Origin: 66-474 sp036279975
GTDB taxonomy: Bacteria; Pseudomonadota; Gammaproteobacteria; Xanthomonadales; Rhodanobacteraceae
NCBI GenBank assembly: GCA_036279975.1
Contig: DASURP010000090.1
Location: 1 to 29,222, forward strand
Reading direction: 5' to 3'
Length of the DNA stretch: 29,222 nt
Made by a program: the position numbers and the translations under genes. The notes below the pieces were generated by a model, which was not told where the DNA came from, searched no databases, and saw only the letters and a program-made list of their open reading frames with translations. Shown piece after piece: positions 8,164 to 16,730 of the stretch (its first letter is position 1; each line of letters begins with the position of its first letter).

Positions 8164-10556
8164 GCATGCACGGAGGCCACGAACACCCGCCGTCAATGGA
8201 CGCCGGCAAACATTCCGGGTCGCCGCATCCCGGGGCGGCGGTGCAGGGCGCGATCGATCCGGTTTGCGGCATGACGGTGGATCCGGAGACTTCGAAACAC
8301 CGGGCTGTCCACGCCGGCCACACGTACCACTTTTGCTCGGCACGCTGCCGCGAAAAATTCGTGGCGGATCCGGACCGGTATCTTGCCGGCGACGCCCACG
8401 CCCACGTCCACGACGACGTGCCGGCCGGCACGATCTACACCTGCCCGATGCACCCCGAGGTACAGCAGGTCGGTCCCGGGCATTGCCCGATCTGCGGCAT
8501 GGCGCTGGAACCGATGTTGCCGGTCGCGGGTGACGACGGCGACGGCGACGTGCGCGCGATGGCATGGCGGTTCTGGGTCCTCGTCGCGCTCACCATTCCG
8601 GTCGTGGCGGTGGCGATGGGCCCGCACCTGTTCGGCTGGCGCTTGCCCGCGCCGTGGGGTGACGTCTCGCGTTGGATCGAGGCGGCGCTCGCGACGGTCG
8701 TGGTGTTGTGGGGCGGCGCGTCGTTTTTTGCACGAGGGTGGCGTTCGCTGAAGCCGTGGAACCCCAACATGTACACGTTGATCGCACTGGGCACCGGGGT
8801 GGCCTGGGCCTACAGCGTGGTCGCATTCCTGTTGCCTGGTTTGTTTCCCGCCGGGTTCCGGGACGCGCAGGGCGCGGTTGCGGTTTACTTCGAATCGGCG
8901 GCGGTGATCGTCACGCTGGTGATGATGGGCGACTTCCTGGAACTTCGCGCCCGGCGGCGCACCGGCTCGGCGTTGCGCGCCTTGCTCGATCTGGCGCCGC
9001 GGACGGCACGGCGGATCGCCGCGGACGGCAGCGAAATCGACGTCCCGCTCGACGACGTGCATCCGGGCGACGTGCTGCGCGTACGACCCGGCGAAAAGGT
9101 TCCCGTCGACGGTGTCGTGATCGACGGTACCAGCCACGTCGACGAATCCATGTTGACCGGCGAGGCGATGCCGGTTGCAAAGACGCAGGGCGACCGCCTG
9201 ACCGGTGCCACCGTCAACCAGGATGGCGCGCTGACGATGCGCGCCGACAAGGTTGGCGCCGAGACGATGTTGTCGCAGATCGTCGCGCTGGTGGCGAAGG
9301 CGCAGCGCAGCAAGGCGCCCCTGCAGCGGGTTGCCGACCGCGTCTCGTGGTGGTTCGTGCCGACCGTGGTCGTGATTGCGGTGCTGGCGTTCGCGGTGTG
9401 GGTCGCCATCGGGCCGGATCCGAAATTGGCGCATGCGTTGATCGCCGCGGTGTCGGTGTTGATCATCGCCTGTCCGTGTGCGCTGGGCCTGGCCACCCCG
9501 ATTTCGATCATGGTCGCCAGCGGCCGCGGTGCGCAGGCTGGCGTGCTGTTCCGCGATGCCGCGGCGATCGAGGCCCTGCGTGATGTCGATACGCTGGTGG
9601 TGGACAAGACCGGCACGCTCACCGAAGGCAAGCCGTCGTTGCGTGGACTGGAAGCGCTCGGTGGGATCGATGCGCAGCAGGCACTGGCGCTGGCCGCAGC
9701 GCTGGAGCGACCCAGCGAACACCCGTTGGCGCAGGCGATCGTCGCGGCGGCGCAGGAGCGTGGCATTGCGGTTCCCGCCGTGGAGGATTTCGAGACCGTG
9801 ACCGGGCAGGGCGTGCGCGGACGCGTGGACGGGCACGCCGTCGCGCTCGGCAACGCGGCCCTGATGCGTGGGGCTCGCGTCGAACCGGATCGCGAAATCG
9901 AAGCGCGCGCCGATGCGTTGCGTGGCGAAGGGGCGACGGTGATGCTGCTCGCGGTCGATGGCGCGGCGGCGGCGTTGCTGGCCGTGGCGGACCCGGTCAA
10001 GGCCGATACCCCGGATGCCTTGGCTAACCTGCGTGTGGAAGGCCTCCGGATCGTGATGCTGACCGGCGACAACCGGACCACGGCGCAGGCGATCGCCCGC
10101 AAGCTTGGCATCGACGAGGTGCACGCGGACGTCTCGCCGGCCGACAAGGCCGCCGTGGTCGACGCATTGCAACGCGAAGGCCGCAAGGTCGCGATGGCGG
10201 GCGACGGCATCAACGACGCCCCGGCGCTGGCCGCGGCCGACGTCGGCATCGCGATGGGCACCGGGACCGATATTGCAATGGAAAGCGCACAGGTGACGCT
10301 GGTGCGTGGCGAGTTGTCCGCCATCGCCCGGGCCCGCGCGTTGTCCCAGGCCACCGTACGCAACATCCACGAGAACCTGTTCTTCGCGTTCGTGTACAAC
10401 TCGATCGGCGTCCCGATCGCCGCCGGCGTCCTGTATCCGTGGTTAGGGATCACCCTGTCGCCGATGATCGCGGCGTTGGCGATGAGCCTGTCCTCGGTAT
10501 CTGTGGTTTCCAATGCCTTGCGTTTGCGCACGGCGCGACTCGACCACGCGCCGTGA
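8160..10556 (+). CDS. copA: P1B-type heavy-metal (copper/silver) translocating ATPase
   Basis: This 798-residue inner-membrane pump exports monovalent copper or silver using ATP. In order it has a His-rich N-terminus, a YHS-type domain (DPVCGM 33-38, FCSARC 58-63), a heavy-metal-binding domain (YTCPMHPE 93-100, CPICGMALEP 109-118), transmembrane helices, CPC at 438-440 in the ion path, the phosphorylation motif DKTGT with D482, the SEHPLA nucleotide motif, and GDGINDAP at 681-688. Classical GMxCxxC HMA domains are absent. The actuator loop reads TGEA. ATG 8160 overlaps the merR stop and is preceded by GAGGAGGCGGAGG, so the pair is translationally coupled. Copper specificity is inferred from the CPC and HMBD combination. 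Confidence 0.92.
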   Translation: MSMHGGHEHPPSMDAGKHSGSPHPGAAVQGAIDPVCGMTVDPETSKHRAVHAGHTYHFCSARCREKFVADPDRYLAGDAHAHVHDDVPAGTIYTCPMHPEVQQVGPGHCPICGMALEPMLPVAGDDGDGDVRAMAWRFWVLVALTIPVVAVAMGPHLFGWRLPAPWGDVSRWIEAALATVVVLWGGASFFARGWRSLKPWNPNMYTLIALGTGVAWAYSVVAFLLPGLFPAGFRDAQGAVAVYFESAAVIVTLVMMGDFLELRARRRTGSALRALLDLAPRTARRIAADGSEIDVPLDDVHPGDVLRVRPGEKVPVDGVVIDGTSHVDESMLTGEAMPVAKTQGDRLTGATVNQDGALTMRADKVGAETMLSQIVALVAKAQRSKAPLQRVADRVSWWFVPTVVVIAVLAFAVWVAIGPDPKLAHALIAAVSVLIIACPCALGLATPISIMVASGRGAQAGVLFRDAAAIEALRDVDTLVVDKTGTLTEGKPSLRGLEALGGIDAQQALALAAALERPSEHPLAQAIVAAAQERGIAVPAVEDFETVTGQGVRGRVDGHAVALGNAALMRGARVEPDREIEARADALRGEGATVMLLAVDGAAAALLAVADPVKADTPDALANLRVEGLRIVMLTGDNRTTAQAIARKLGIDEVHADVSPADKAAVVDALQREGRKVAMAGDGINDAPALAAADVGIAMGTGTDIAMESAQVTLVRGELSAIARARALSQATVRNIHENLFFAFVYNSIGVPIAAGVLYPWLGITLSPMIAALAMSLSSVSVVSNALRLRTARLDHAP

Positions 10557-10594
10557 CGGGCTATGATCGGGGGCCACCGAGGAGGAGCCGAATC

Positions 10595-11026
10595 ATGCCC
10601 AGGTTTTTGACCGGTTTTGCACTTGCCAGCGTTGCGGCGCTCGCTGTCGCAGCCACCCCGGCGCTGCCTGTCCACAAGGCGCCCGCCGATGCGCGCGCGT
10701 ACATCATCAGCCCGGCCGACGGCGCCACGGTCGGCCGCGATGTCACGGTGCGCTTCGGGCTGGCGGGCATGGGCGTGGCACCTGCGGGCGTCGAGAAAAA
10801 GGACACCGGACACCATCACCTGCTGATCGATGTCGCGACGCTGCCAGCGGCGGGCCAACCCATTCCGAGCGACAAGCAGCACAGGCATTTCGGCGGCGGG
10901 CAGACCGAGACGGTGCTGCACCTCGCGCCCGGCACGCACACCCTGCAACTCGAACTGGGCGACGCCAACCACGTGCCGTTCGATCCGCCGGTGGTGTCGA
11001 AGCGGATCACCATCCACGTGAAATGA
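10595..11026 (+). CDS. Exported DUF4399-family protein
   Basis: This 143-residue protein has a Sec signal peptide (about 1-20, ending in an Ala-rich cleavage region). The mature part contains DARAYIISPADGATVGRDVTVRFGLAGMGVAPAG and a His-rich DTGHHHLLIDV segment, which are characteristic of DUF4399 domains. The molecular function is not known. HHH and the later KQHRHFGGG could bind metal, which would fit the position directly after the metal ATPase, but this is inference. ATG 10595 follows GGAGGAG; a TATGAT box at 10562-10567 could give it its own promoter. Confidence 0.8.
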   Translation: MPRFLTGFALASVAALAVAATPALPVHKAPADARAYIISPADGATVGRDVTVRFGLAGMGVAPAGVEKKDTGHHHLLIDVATLPAAGQPIPSDKQHRHFGGGQTETVLHLAPGTHTLQLELGDANHVPFDPPVVSKRITIHVK

Positions 11027-11056
11027 GAAACCGCGCGGATTGCTCCGCGCGGTTTC
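11027..11056. terminator. Bidirectional rho-independent terminator
   Basis: GAAACCGCGCGGA (11027-11039) pairs perfectly with TCCGCGCGGTTTC (11044-11056) around a TTGC loop. It lies between the convergent DUF4399 gene and the minus-strand gene ending at 11080. T-rich sequence follows on the minus strand and the stem itself ends in TTTC on plus. Confidence 0.8.
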
Positions 11057-11079
11057 GGGGTCGTGGCCGTGGTGACGCG

Positions 11080-11829
11080 TCAGCGCGCAAACAGCGGTTT
11101 GTTGAGTGTCGCCATGATGCGTCCGCGCCGCGACGCCGTGGGCGCCGCGGCGGTTTCCCGCCCGGCGGATGCGGCTTCGAGGCGGCCGGCCGCATGGCTT
11201 GCGTTCATGTAATCGACCACGTCCTCGTACGGCATGCCCGAGGCCGCCGCGATCTCGTCGACGGTCGCTGCCTCCTTCAGCATCGCCTTGGCAATGCGGA
11301 AGTGTTTGGGGAACTCGCGTTCGGTCTCCGGCCAGCCCGTGAGCTTGTAGCGTTCGCCACGGTCCAGCCTGCGGCCGAGGATGCCTGGGGTCGCGACCAG
11401 TCCCGCGAACCAGTGCAGGCGCTCGAGCGGTTGCGCGGGGTCGGCTGCGCGTGCGGCGTTCAAGGCCTCGGAATAAACCGGCTCCCAACGCTTCGGGGGC
11501 TGCTGCAGGATCGCAAGCAACGGCTTCAGCAAAGTGGATTCGAAGTGGTAGGCATTGTGCTCGGGGTCGATGATCAGTTCCGCGCCATCCGGTCCCGTCA
11601 GCTTCCGGGGTGTGGTGGCCATTCCCAGTGCCAGGGCCTCGGCGGCGTTGACCGGCCCGATCACCCCGGGTTCGGCGAGCGGTTCCATGGGCACCACGGC
11701 TTCCGGAGCCTTGACCGGCGCGGACGTATCTTCGGCCGACCCGGCGTGCGCGCCCGACAACCATGCCTCCAGGCCAGCCGCGGTGGTGCGGGTGCCGGAT
11801 GCAAAACCCCGTTCGGAATCGAGTGTCAT
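11080..11829 (-). CDS. Conserved hypothetical protein, winged-helix-like C-terminus
   Basis: The 249-residue product is not recognised. The first 80 residues are Ala/Pro/Glu-rich and probably disordered. The middle (TGPDGAELIIDPEHNAYHFES, then a Trp-rich LERLHWFAGLVATPG segment) looks folded. Residues 195-230 (EAATVDEIAAASGMPYEDVVDYMNASHAAGRLE) resemble a helix-turn-helix or winged-helix unit. There is no signal peptide or membrane segment. The ATG at 11829 has AAGG about 10 nt upstream; an in-frame ATG at 11862 (MEDAAV) is the main alternative. It lies between metal-transport genes on the opposite strand from copA. Confidence 0.7.
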   Translation of the reverse strand: MTLDSERGFASGTRTTAAGLEAWLSGAHAGSAEDTSAPVKAPEAVVPMEPLAEPGVIGPVNAAEALALGMATTPRKLTGPDGAELIIDPEHNAYHFESTLLKPLLAILQQPPKRWEPVYSEALNAARAADPAQPLERLHWFAGLVATPGILGRRLDRGERYKLTGWPETEREFPKHFRIAKAMLKEAATVDEIAAASGMPYEDVVDYMNASHAAGRLEAASAGRETAAAPTASRRGRIMATLNKPLFAR

Positions 11830-12002
11830 GTCTTGGTTACCTTGCACGGCGGCGTCCTCCATGAATCCAGCGACCGTTGCGCCGACCGGAGTCAATGTGC
11901 CCTTGAAGCGATCTTTGCAACACGTGTGCCAGTGTACGCAGCAGGGCGCGCCAATTCGCGTGTCCCGAGGTAAACATTGGTTACGGCTTGCGCGGGCAGC
12001 CA

Positions 12003-12014
12003 GCCAGGGATGGC
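12003..12014 (+). repeat. Isolated GGGA-loop hairpin
   Basis: GCCA-GGGA-TGGC forms the same 4-bp stem and GGGA loop seen four times in the csrA-tRNA repeats, and also contains CAGGGATG. It lies in the intergenic stretch 11863-12101 between two minus-strand genes, where no gene is visible. A second hairpin, GCCGG/CCGGC, follows near 12037-12052. Confidence 0.5.
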
Positions 12015-12101
12015 GGCTCCAAGCCCGCTGGCCCGGGCCGGTCTTGCCCGGCAAAAAAGCACGGTGCCGCAGCGATCAGGGACTTATCGCACGCTGCGCG
12101 G

Positions 12102-14027
12102 TCAGGCGGGGACGGGCTCCAGCGGTTGCCTGGCCTGCAGGGCCCAGAGGGCGGCGTAGCGGCCGCCGCGCGCGAGCAGTTCGGCATGGGTGCCGCGTTC
12201 GACGACATGGCCGCGATCCAGCACCAGGATCTGGTCGGCATCGACGATGGTGGAAAGCCGGTGCGCCACGATCAGGGTGGTGCGCCCGCGCGCGATCTCG
12301 GCGAGCTCGGCCTGGATGATCTTCTCGGTACGGGTGTCGAGCGCCGAGGTTGCCTCGTCGAACACCAGGATCGCCGGGCCCTTCAGCAAGGCGCGTGCGA
12401 TCGCGACGCGCTGCTTTTCGCCGCCCGAGAGTTTCAGCCCGCGTTCGCCCACGGTGGTTTCATAGCCTTGCGGCAAGGACAGGACGAAGTCGTGGATGTG
12501 CGCGGCGCGCGCCGCGGTTTCCACTTCCTCGCGACTGGCCCCGGTGCGGCCGTAAGCGATGTTGTAGTAGATGGTGTCGTTGAACAGCACGGTGTCCTGC
12601 GGCACGATCCCGATCGCGGCACGCAATGATTCCTGGGTTACCGCACGGATGTCCTGCCCGTCGATCGTGATGCGTCCGCCGCTGACGTCGTAGAAGCGGA
12701 ACAGCAGGCGTGACAGGGTCGACTTGCCGGCGCCGGTTTCACCCACCACTGCCAGGGTCTGGCCGGGCGGGATCGTGAAATCGATATCGTCGAGGATCGC
12801 GCGATCGGGGTTGTAGCGGAACGAAACGTGCTCGAAGCGCACCTCGCCGCCGCGGGTCACCAGCGGTTTGGCGTGCGCACCGTCCTGCACCTCGGCGTGC
12901 TCGTCCAGCAGCGCGAACATGTGTTCCATGTCGATCACGCCCTGCTTGATCTGCCGCCAGGTGAAGCCAAGCATGTTGAGCGGGATCGCCAGCTGCAGCA
13001 GCCAGCCGTTGACCATCACGATGTCGCCGACCGACAAGCTGCGCGCGACCACGCCTTCCGCCGCCATCGCCATCAGCAGGGTCACGCCGATCGCGATCAC
13101 CAGCGCCTGTGCGCCGTTCAGGACCGCCAGCGAGGATTCGGTCTTGACCGCCGCGTCTTCGTAACGGCGCAGGTCGGCATCGTAACGGCGCGCCTCGAAT
13201 TCCTCGTTGCCGAAATACTTGACCGTTTCGTAGTTGAGCAGGCTGTCGATCGCGCGCGCGTTGGCGAGGCTCTCGACCTCGTTCATCACCCGCACCCCGG
13301 CGGTGCGCCATTCGGTGATCCAGATGGTGACGGCGATATAGACCGCCATCGTGACCAGCGTGACGACCGCGTAGCGCCAGTCCAGCTGGCGCAGCATGAA
13401 GGCGATCACCACTGCGATCTCGAAGATCGTCGGCACGATGTTGAACACCACCCAGCCGAGCAGGTTGTACACGCCGCGGGTGCCGCGCGAGATGTCGCGG
13501 CCGACGCCGCCGGTGTGGCGGTCGAGGTGGAAGCGCAGCGAGAGCCGGTGCAGATGCCGGAACGCATCCAGCCCCGATGCGCGCATCGCGCGCTGGCTGA
13601 CCCGTTCGAACACGGTGTCGCGAAGCTGCCCGAACAGCGATCCGATCAGGCGCAACACGCCATACAGCGCGATCAGCGCGATCGGCACGGTAAGTGCGGC
13701 GATGCGCGGATCGAGGTGATCGACGATGCCCTTGAATGCGTAGGGCACGTACACGGTCGCCATCTTGGCGACCACCAGCAGCGCCGCGGCGATCGCCATG
13801 CGTACCGGGAACCCGCGGAGGTACGGCCACAACATGCCCAGTACCCGCAGCGCGCCGCTGCGGGATCGCGATTTGCCGAGCGCGGCCGCTTGCGCGGCGG
13901 GGGTTTCCGTGGTCGCGCCCGCACCCTCGTTGCGCGGCGCGGCGGTTGCGTGCGGGGTTGCCGCCGGTTCCGGCTTGGTGGCGTTCGGACCGGACGGCTG
14001 CTGTTCGGGCTGTTGCGGATCGGCCAT
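12102..14027 (-). CDS. Atm1-type ABC exporter (fused permease/ATPase)
   Basis: This 641-residue half-transporter has an Ala/Pro-rich cytoplasmic N-terminus (about 60 residues), six transmembrane helices, and a nucleotide-binding domain. The latter has Walker A GETGAGKST, Q-loop VPQDT, signature LSGGEKQRVAIARA, Walker B AILVFDEATSALD and the H-switch VAHRLST. The sequence LNYETVKYFGNEEFEARRY is diagnostic of the Atm1/ABCB7 family. In bacteria these proteins export glutathione conjugates or glutathione-complexed metals and support heavy-metal tolerance, which suits the surrounding metal genes. It is divergent from gltX. The ATG at 14027 is preceded on minus by CATGAT ending 6 nt upstream and no Shine-Dalgarno sequence. 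Confidence 0.93.
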   Translation of the reverse strand: MADPQQPEQQPSGPNATKPEPAATPHATAAPRNEGAGATTETPAAQAAALGKSRSRSGALRVLGMLWPYLRGFPVRMAIAAALLVVAKMATVYVPYAFKGIVDHLDPRIAALTVPIALIALYGVLRLIGSLFGQLRDTVFERVSQRAMRASGLDAFRHLHRLSLRFHLDRHTGGVGRDISRGTRGVYNLLGWVVFNIVPTIFEIAVVIAFMLRQLDWRYAVVTLVTMAVYIAVTIWITEWRTAGVRVMNEVESLANARAIDSLLNYETVKYFGNEEFEARRYDADLRRYEDAAVKTESSLAVLNGAQALVIAIGVTLLMAMAAEGVVARSLSVGDIVMVNGWLLQLAIPLNMLGFTWRQIKQGVIDMEHMFALLDEHAEVQDGAHAKPLVTRGGEVRFEHVSFRYNPDRAILDDIDFTIPPGQTLAVVGETGAGKSTLSRLLFRFYDVSGGRITIDGQDIRAVTQESLRAAIGIVPQDTVLFNDTIYYNIAYGRTGASREEVETAARAAHIHDFVLSLPQGYETTVGERGLKLSGGEKQRVAIARALLKGPAILVFDEATSALDTRTEKIIQAELAEIARGRTTLIVAHRLSTIVDADQILVLDRGHVVERGTHAELLARGGRYAALWALQARQPLEPVPA

Positions 14028-14107
14028 GCGGGGATCATGGGGGCGCGACGGCCGGGCTTCCAGCCCGATCCGTTAAACTTCCGCGTTTCCACGGCACCCG
14101 TTTCGGC

Positions 14108-15547
14108 ATGACCCTCCGCACCCGCTTTGCCCCCAGCCCCACCGGATTCCTGCACATCGGGGGCGCGCGTACCGCGCTGTACTGCTGGCTGGAGGCGCGC
14201 CACCGCGGCGGCCAGTTCATCCTGCGCATCGAGGATACCGACCGCGAGCGTTCCACCGACGCGGCGGTGCAGGCTATCCTGGACGGCATGCACTGGCTGG
14301 GCCTCGATCCCGACGAGGGCCCGTTCTACCAGACGCAACGGATGGATCGTTACCGCGAAGTCGCACAGCAGCTGCACGATGCGGGCAAGGCGTACTGGGC
14401 CTACGAGTCGAAGGAAGAACTGGATGCAATGCGCGCCGCGTTGAAGGCGCGCGGCGAAAAGCCGCGTTACGACGGCCGCGCGCGCGACGCCAACCTAGGG
14501 TACCGCGACGATCCCAACCGCGTGCTGCGCTTCCGGAATCCGCAGTCGGGCTCCGTCGTGTTCGAGGACAAGATCAAGGGCCGCGTCGAATGGGCCAATG
14601 CCGAGCTCGACGATTTCGTGATGCTGCGCCCGGATGGTTTCCCCACCTACAACTTCGCAGTGGTGGTGGATGACGTCGACATGGGCATCACCGAGGTCAT
14701 CCGCGGCGACGACCACGTCAACAACACGCCGCGCCAGATCAACCTGTACGCAGCCCTCGGCAAGCCCGAGCCGACGTTCGCGCACCTGCCGATGATCCTC
14801 GGCCCGGATGGACAAAAGCTTTCCAAGCGCCACGGCGCGGTCGGCGTGATGCAGTACCGCGAGGACGGTTACCTGCCGCACGCGCTGCTGAATTACCTGG
14901 TGCGCCTCGGCTGGTCGCACGGCGACCAGGAAATCTTTTCCATCGAGGAAATGATCGACCTGTTCGACATCGCCAATGTCAACCGCTCGGCCGCGCGTTT
15001 CGATTTCGCCAAGCTCGGCTGGCTCAACCAGCATTACCTGAAGGAAGGCGATCCGCAGGCGATCGGGCGCGAACTCGCCTGGCACCTGCGGCGCCTGGGC
15101 CTCGAGCTCGGCAAGGGTCCCGATCCGGCCGAGGTGGTGGTGGCGTTGCGCGAGCGCGTGCAAACCCTGAAGGCGATGGCCGAGCAGGCGCGCATCTGGT
15201 ATGCGCCGATCGAAAAGTGGGACGACAAGGCGGTGGCGAAGCACTTGCGTGCGGACGGCGCGGCCGACGTGCTGCGTGCGATGCAGGCCAAACTGGCGGC
15301 GCTCACGCCGTGGCAGCCCGACGCCATCCACGCGCTGGTCGCCGAAGTCGCCGCCGAACGCGGCATCGGCATGGGCAAGGTTGCGCAACCCTTGCGGGTG
15401 GCAATGACCGGCAGTGCGGTGTCGCCCTCGATCGAGGACACGGTTTATCTCGCCGGTCGCGAGGTCGCGTTGCGGCGCATCGATGACGCGATCGCGCGGG
15501 CCGATGAAGCGCTTCCCCCTTCGCTTGCGAAGGGCGGAACGGAGTGA
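14108..15547 (+). CDS. gltX: Glutamate--tRNA ligase
   Basis: This 479-residue class I synthetase charges tRNA-Glu. The HIGH-type motif appears in FAPSPTGFLHIGGARTAL and the KMSKS-type motif as KLSKRHG. The catalytic domain also has LRIEDTDRERST and TYNFAVVVDDVDMGITEVIRGDDH. The C-terminal anticodon-binding domain ends with PSIEDTVYLAGREVALRRIDDAI. The last dozen residues (ADEALPPSLAKGGTE) are encoded by the start of a dispersed intergenic repeat, so the natural stop appears to have been replaced. ATG 14108 matches the family start; there is no clear Shine-Dalgarno sequence. Confidence 0.97.
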   Translation: MTLRTRFAPSPTGFLHIGGARTALYCWLEARHRGGQFILRIEDTDRERSTDAAVQAILDGMHWLGLDPDEGPFYQTQRMDRYREVAQQLHDAGKAYWAYESKEELDAMRAALKARGEKPRYDGRARDANLGYRDDPNRVLRFRNPQSGSVVFEDKIKGRVEWANAELDDFVMLRPDGFPTYNFAVVVDDVDMGITEVIRGDDHVNNTPRQINLYAALGKPEPTFAHLPMILGPDGQKLSKRHGAVGVMQYREDGYLPHALLNYLVRLGWSHGDQEIFSIEEMIDLFDIANVNRSAARFDFAKLGWLNQHYLKEGDPQAIGRELAWHLRRLGLELGKGPDPAEVVVALRERVQTLKAMAEQARIWYAPIEKWDDKAVAKHLRADGAADVLRAMQAKLAALTPWQPDAIHALVAEVAAERGIGMGKVAQPLRVAMTGSAVSPSIEDTVYLAGREVALRRIDDAIARADEALPPSLAKGGTE

Positions 15548-15649
15548 ACGCGCGCGCAGCGCGAAAGGGGATGGCTTTGGTGTCGCCTCGTGCGACGGCA
15601 TCCCCCCGTCGCCCGTGGCGGCGACCCCCTGCCTGCGGAAGGGGGTGAC
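15512..15649. repeat. Nested palindromic repeat overlapping the gltX 3' end
   Basis: CCCCCTTCGC (from 15515) pairs imperfectly with GCGGAAGGGGG (15635-15645). Inside, GGGGATGGC (15567-15575) faces GGCATCCCC (15597-15605), and GTCGC (15582-15586) faces GCGAC (15592-15596). Such CCCCCTTCG...GCCTGCGGAAGGGGG elements are frequent in Xanthomonad intergenic regions. The repeat supplies the end of gltX and the ribosome-binding site of the next gene. Confidence 0.8.
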
Positions 15650-15652
15650 AGC

Positions 15653-15958
15653 ATGAATGATCTGCTGCAAAAACTCCTGCAAGGCGTCGACCCCGATGCG
15701 CCTGGCGCGTTCTGGCGGATCCTGGAAAACATGCTGGCCCTGGTTCCCTGGTGGCCGCTGGTCTGGTTCACCATCGCTTGTGCAGTCGTGGGCGCCGCGA
15801 TCGGCTGGTGGCGCGGGCGGATCGTGCTTGGCGTGGCGCTCGGGCTGGTGGTCGGGCCGATTGCGTGGGCGGCGCTGTGGGCGTTTCCGCCTGGCCGCCA
15901 TGGGCCGGCGCGGCGACGGCTGGACCGCCGTCGGGGAATGCCGCGCGGGCCCGCGTGA
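15653..15958 (+). CDS. Small two-helix membrane protein, hypothetical
   Basis: This 101-residue protein was not assigned to a family. After an amphipathic start (MNDLLQKLLQGVDPDAPGAFWRIL) there are two hydrophobic segments, about residues 31-50 (PLVWFTIACAVVGAAIGWW) and 56-75. An Arg-rich cytoplasmic tail (RRRLDRRRGMPRGPA) follows. The positive tail suggests both ends are cytoplasmic. ATG 15653 follows GGAAGGGGGTG, contributed by the dispersed repeat. Confidence 0.65.
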   Translation: MNDLLQKLLQGVDPDAPGAFWRILENMLALVPWWPLVWFTIACAVVGAAIGWWRGRIVLGVALGLVVGPIAWAALWAFPPGRHGPARRRLDRRRGMPRGPA

Positions 15959-16040
15959 CAGGCCCGCGCATGCGGTTCTGGCTTGCAATCGGCGGGTCCC
16001 GTCCCGATATGGACAGGGTCCGTGGATCCGGTACGGGCGC

Positions 16041-16046
16041 TAGAAT
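16041..16046 (+). promoter_or_regulatory. -10 box of zur, predicted leaderless
   Basis: TAGAAT (5/6) ends exactly 6 nt before the ATG at 16053, so transcription would start at or next to the A of the start codon. No Shine-Dalgarno sequence is present (TAGAATGCAGCC precedes ATG). The -35 region is poor. Confidence 0.45.
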
Positions 16047-16052
16047 GCAGCC

Positions 16053-16529
16053 ATGGCCACCGCACCGAAAGTCGCGCACCACCATCACCACGATCCAGCC
16101 GGCATCGTGCGCGAGGTCGAGCTCGAGTGCAACGCGCGCGGCCTGCGCCTGACGCCGCTCAGGCGCGAAGTACTGGTGCTGGTGGCGAAGGCGCGCAAAC
16201 CGGTCAAGGCCTACGACCTGCTGGAATCCCTGCGCGACAGCCATGCCGGCGCCGCACCGCCGACCGTGTACCGCGCGCTCGATTTCCTGCTCGAGAATGG
16301 CTTCATCCACAAGCTGGAGTCCATCAACGCATTCGTGTTCTGCCAGCACCCGGCCGAAGCACATCAGGTTCCGTTCCTGATCTGCGACGTGTGCGAAGGG
16401 GCCACCGAAGTTTGCGACGAGGGTGCGATCGCACGCCTGATCGAGCGGCAGGCCCACGGGTTCGGCTTCCGCGCCAAGGCCCAGACCCTCGAAGTCCACG
16501 GCGTCTGCAAGGCCTGCCATCCAGCCTGA
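16053..16529 (+). CDS. zur: Zinc uptake regulator Zur (Fur family)
   Basis: This 158-residue Fur-family repressor uses zinc as corepressor to shut off zinc acquisition genes. It has a winged helix with the recognition segment PPTVYRALDFLLENGFIHKLES (about 69-90). A metal-binding dimerisation half follows, with CDVC at 111-114 and CKAC at 152-155, the structural zinc site. AEAHQVPFLICDVC is typical of Zur rather than Fur. Five consecutive histidines (9-13) near the N-terminus are unusual and could bind metal. Downstream genes encode a MerC protein with a Zur-like promoter and a CDF exporter, consistent with a zinc-control locus. Confidence 0.9.
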   Translation: MATAPKVAHHHHHDPAGIVREVELECNARGLRLTPLRREVLVLVAKARKPVKAYDLLESLRDSHAGAAPPTVYRALDFLLENGFIHKLESINAFVFCQHPAEAHQVPFLICDVCEGATEVCDEGAIARLIERQAHGFGFRAKAQTLEVHGVCKACHPA

Positions 16530-16644
16530 TTGCGCCTTCGTCGACTGGAATCATTCTCCATTTGTCGCGCAAGTCATTGATGTGGAACGCTGGTTCTGCG
16601 GCAACGGGCTGGCGCGGCCCGGATACGCCGGTTTCGGGCCGGTG

Positions 16645-16680
16645 TTGGGTTTTGGCGCGTGTGATGTTATAATGTATCGA
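16645..16680 (+). promoter_or_regulatory. Promoter with Zur-box-like element upstream of the merC-like gene
   Basis: A perfect TATAAT (16668-16673) stands 17 nt after TTGGGT (16645-16650). It is embedded in GATGTTATAATGTATC at 16663-16678, whose left half matches the gammaproteobacterial Zur box (ATGTTATAA...TTATAACAT). The right half is degenerate. Zn-Zur bound here would cover the -10 box and repress. Confidence 0.6.
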
Positions 16681-16730
16681 ACCGGGAAGTACGATCCCGC
16701 CTGCACGCATCCACCGAGGTGCTCGGCCCA

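Noticed and set aside
8885..11764. A 959-codon open frame on the minus strand opposite copA
   Set aside because: It is antisense to the P-type ATPase and DUF4399 genes, has low-complexity Ala/Arg/Ser-rich composition and no domain. It is a GC-driven shadow.
12018..12058. Possible terminator ending in GGCAAAAAAG
   Set aside because: The A tract follows the hairpin on plus, so on the minus strand, where the adjacent genes are read, the T tract would precede the stem. It does not fit a terminator for either neighbour.
16615..16641. CGGCCCG/CGGGCCG hairpin after zur
   Set aside because: The 13-nt loop and absence of a T tract make it a poor terminator; left unannotated.
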